Below, piece after piece: positions 62,889-64,000 of a DNA stretch of 64,000 nt. Numbering within the stretch: position 1 is the stretch's first letter; each line of letters opens with the position of its first letter. The position numbers and the translations under genes were made by a program. The notes beneath the pieces were generated by a model. The model searched no databases. It was not told the DNA's origin and saw only the letters and a list, made by a program, of their open reading frames with translations. Origin of the DNA: Microbacterium salsuginis (GTDB taxonomy: Bacteria; Actinomycetota; Actinomycetes; Actinomycetales; Microbacteriaceae); NCBI RefSeq assembly GCF_012524205.1, contig NZ_JABACI010000001.1, positions 124,001-188,000 on the forward strand. Reading direction: 5' to 3'.

Positions 62889-64000
62889 GCAGCAACGCGA
62901 CCCGGACCGAGGCGGCACCCGACCCGGTCGCGAGCGACCTGATCGGCAGCGGCGTCGAGGGCGGGCTGATGGATCAGGTGCAGGCCTGGTGGCAGCGCGT
63001 GCGCGGCGGCGATATGGGGGCACTCCCCGCCGTCGGCGGACTCGTGGTGCTCGGCATCCTGTTCTCGATCCTCAGCCCGTTCTTCCTCACCGAGCGCAAC
63101 TTCGCCAACCTGCTGAACCAGGCGGCCACCCTCGTCGTGCTCGGCATGGCGCTGGTGTTCGTGCTGCTGCTGGGCGAGATCGACCTGTCAGCAGGCGTCA
63201 CCGGCGGCGTGGGCATGGCGCTGTTCGTGGTGCTCAACGCCCAGTTCGGCATCCCCTGGCCGCTCGCACTGCTCATCGGCTTCGGCTTCGGCTTCCTGAC
63301 CGGCGCGTTGATAGGCTTCTTCGTCGCCCGGATCGGGATCCCATCGTTCGTCGTGACGTTGGGACTGTTCCTGGGATTCCAGGGTCTGGCGCTGGTCATC
63401 ATCGGGCCCGGCGGGCTGTACCGTCTCGAGGTGCCCGAGCTCGTCGCGATCCAGAACGGCAACCTGCCGGTCTGGGCCGGCTGGCTGATGCTCGTCATCA
63501 TGCTCGCGATCTCGGCGGCGACGTCGTTCTGGGATCGCGCCCGGCGCACCCGTGCCGGAGTGCCCAACCGAGCGGTGTCGCTGGTGTGGATCAAGCTGGC
63601 GGCGATCGCGGTCATCGGCGGCACCGTCGTCTACATCCTCAACCAGAACCGCGGACAGTCCGTGGTCGAGGTCGCCGGTGTGCCGATCGTCGTGCCCGTC
63701 GTGCTCACGATCCTGTGGATCGGGTCGTTCGTGCTCGACCGCACGAAGTTCGGGCGCTACGTCTACGCGATCGGCGGCAACGCCGAGGCGGCACGTCGTT
63801 CGGGTATCAAGGTGCGCTGGATCAAGTGGTGGGCGTTCGTCATCTGCTCGAGCCTCGCGGTGTTCTCGGCTCTGCTCAGCGTCGCCCGCGTGGGATCGGT
63901 CGACGCCACCGTCGGCCGCGACATCGTGCTCTCGGGTGTCGCCGCGGCCGTCGTCGGCGGTGTGAGCCTGTTCGGTGGACGAGGACGCCTCATCCACGCC
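62885..64000 (+). CDS. Sugar ABC importer permease, XylH type (copy 2), cut by window edge
   Basis: The first 372 residues of a permease that continues past the right edge. It shows LLLGEIDLSAGVTGGVGMAL, GIPSFVVTLGLFLGFQGLAL, YAIGGNAEAARRSGIKVRWIKW and VGGVSLFGGRGRL, parallel to copy 1. The hydrophilic N-terminus of about 45 residues also matches copy 1 in character (a WWQRVRGGDMGALPAVGG segment). Only the last one or two helices are missing. Confidence 0.93.
   Translation, partial: MSSNATRTEAAPDPVASDLIGSGVEGGLMDQVQAWWQRVRGGDMGALPAVGGLVVLGILFSILSPFFLTERNFANLLNQAATLVVLGMALVFVLLLGEIDLSAGVTGGVGMALFVVLNAQFGIPWPLALLIGFGFGFLTGALIGFFVARIGIPSFVVTLGLFLGFQGLALVIIGPGGLYRLEVPELVAIQNGNLPVWAGWLMLVIMLAISAATSFWDRARRTRAGVPNRAVSLVWIKLAAIAVIGGTVVYILNQNRGQSVVEVAGVPIVVPVVLTILWIGSFVLDRTKFGRYVYAIGGNAEAARRSGIKVRWIKWWAFVICSSLAVFSALLSVARVGSVDATVGRDIVLSGVAAAVVGGVSLFGGRGRLIHA

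Overview
The window looks like a chromosomal segment of a high-GC actinobacterium, most probably Microbacterium or a close relative in the Microbacteriaceae. The basis is the very GC-rich coding bias, the many GTG starts, the many genes with a TANNNT hexamer 6-8 nt before the start codon and no Shine-Dalgarno sequence (leaderless transcripts), the protein O-mannosyltransferase, and the order of housekeeping genes. Genus is an inference from these features; no 16S rRNA gene is present.

Layout. (1) 1-5 kb: a P-type cation ATPase cut by the left edge, prs, glmU, tRNA-Gln and a MarR regulator. (2) 4.9-10.4 kb: a very large secreted, LPXTG-anchored lamin-tail/metallophosphoesterase protein. (3) 10.5-25.4 kb: ABC-F ATPase, DUF427, Eis-like acetyltransferase, ispE, aldo/keto reductase, a Stealth phosphotransferase, a CpdA-like phosphoesterase, rsmA, two MFS transporters, tatD and metG. 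(4) 25.4-27.8 kb: an IS110-family element with a long 5' non-coding leader (candidate bridge RNA) and an orphan lipoprotein, flanked by two half-copies of a palindromic repeat. (5) 27.8-37.2 kb: a galactan-use cluster (LacI regulator, GH42 beta-galactosidase, solute-binding lipoprotein, two MalFG-type permeases, secreted GH53 galactanase). (6) 37.2-42.5 kb: rsmI and pmt diverging from overlapping -10 boxes, a DUF255 thioredoxin-fold protein and an aldo/keto reductase. (7) 42.5-46.0 kb: a five-gene overlapping operon of CPBP protease, membrane protein, winged-helix regulator, ABC ATPase and ABC-2 permease. (8) 46.1-56.0 kb: hrpA, quinone oxidoreductase, O-acetylhomoserine sulfhydrylase, Gfo/Idh/MocA oxidoreductase, NYN-LOTUS protein and an MHS transporter. 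(9) 56.1-64.0 kb: a ROK regulator and two tandem xylose/ribose-type ABC importers, the last permease running off the right edge.

How it fits together. The housekeeping skeleton rsmI/pmt - metG - tatD - rsmA - ispE - ABC-F - glmU/prs is the ancient actinobacterial order, spread apart here by accessory blocks. The best functional unit is the galactan cluster: GH53 cuts beta-1,4-galactan outside the cell, the binding protein and permeases import galacto-oligosaccharides using an ATPase encoded elsewhere, GH42 releases galactose in the cytoplasm, and LacI probably acts at two identical 18-bp palindromes upstream. The candidates most worth following up for new biology are the IS110 leader RNA, the CPBP/ABC-2 operon with its own operator, and the tRNA-Gln/glmU junction.
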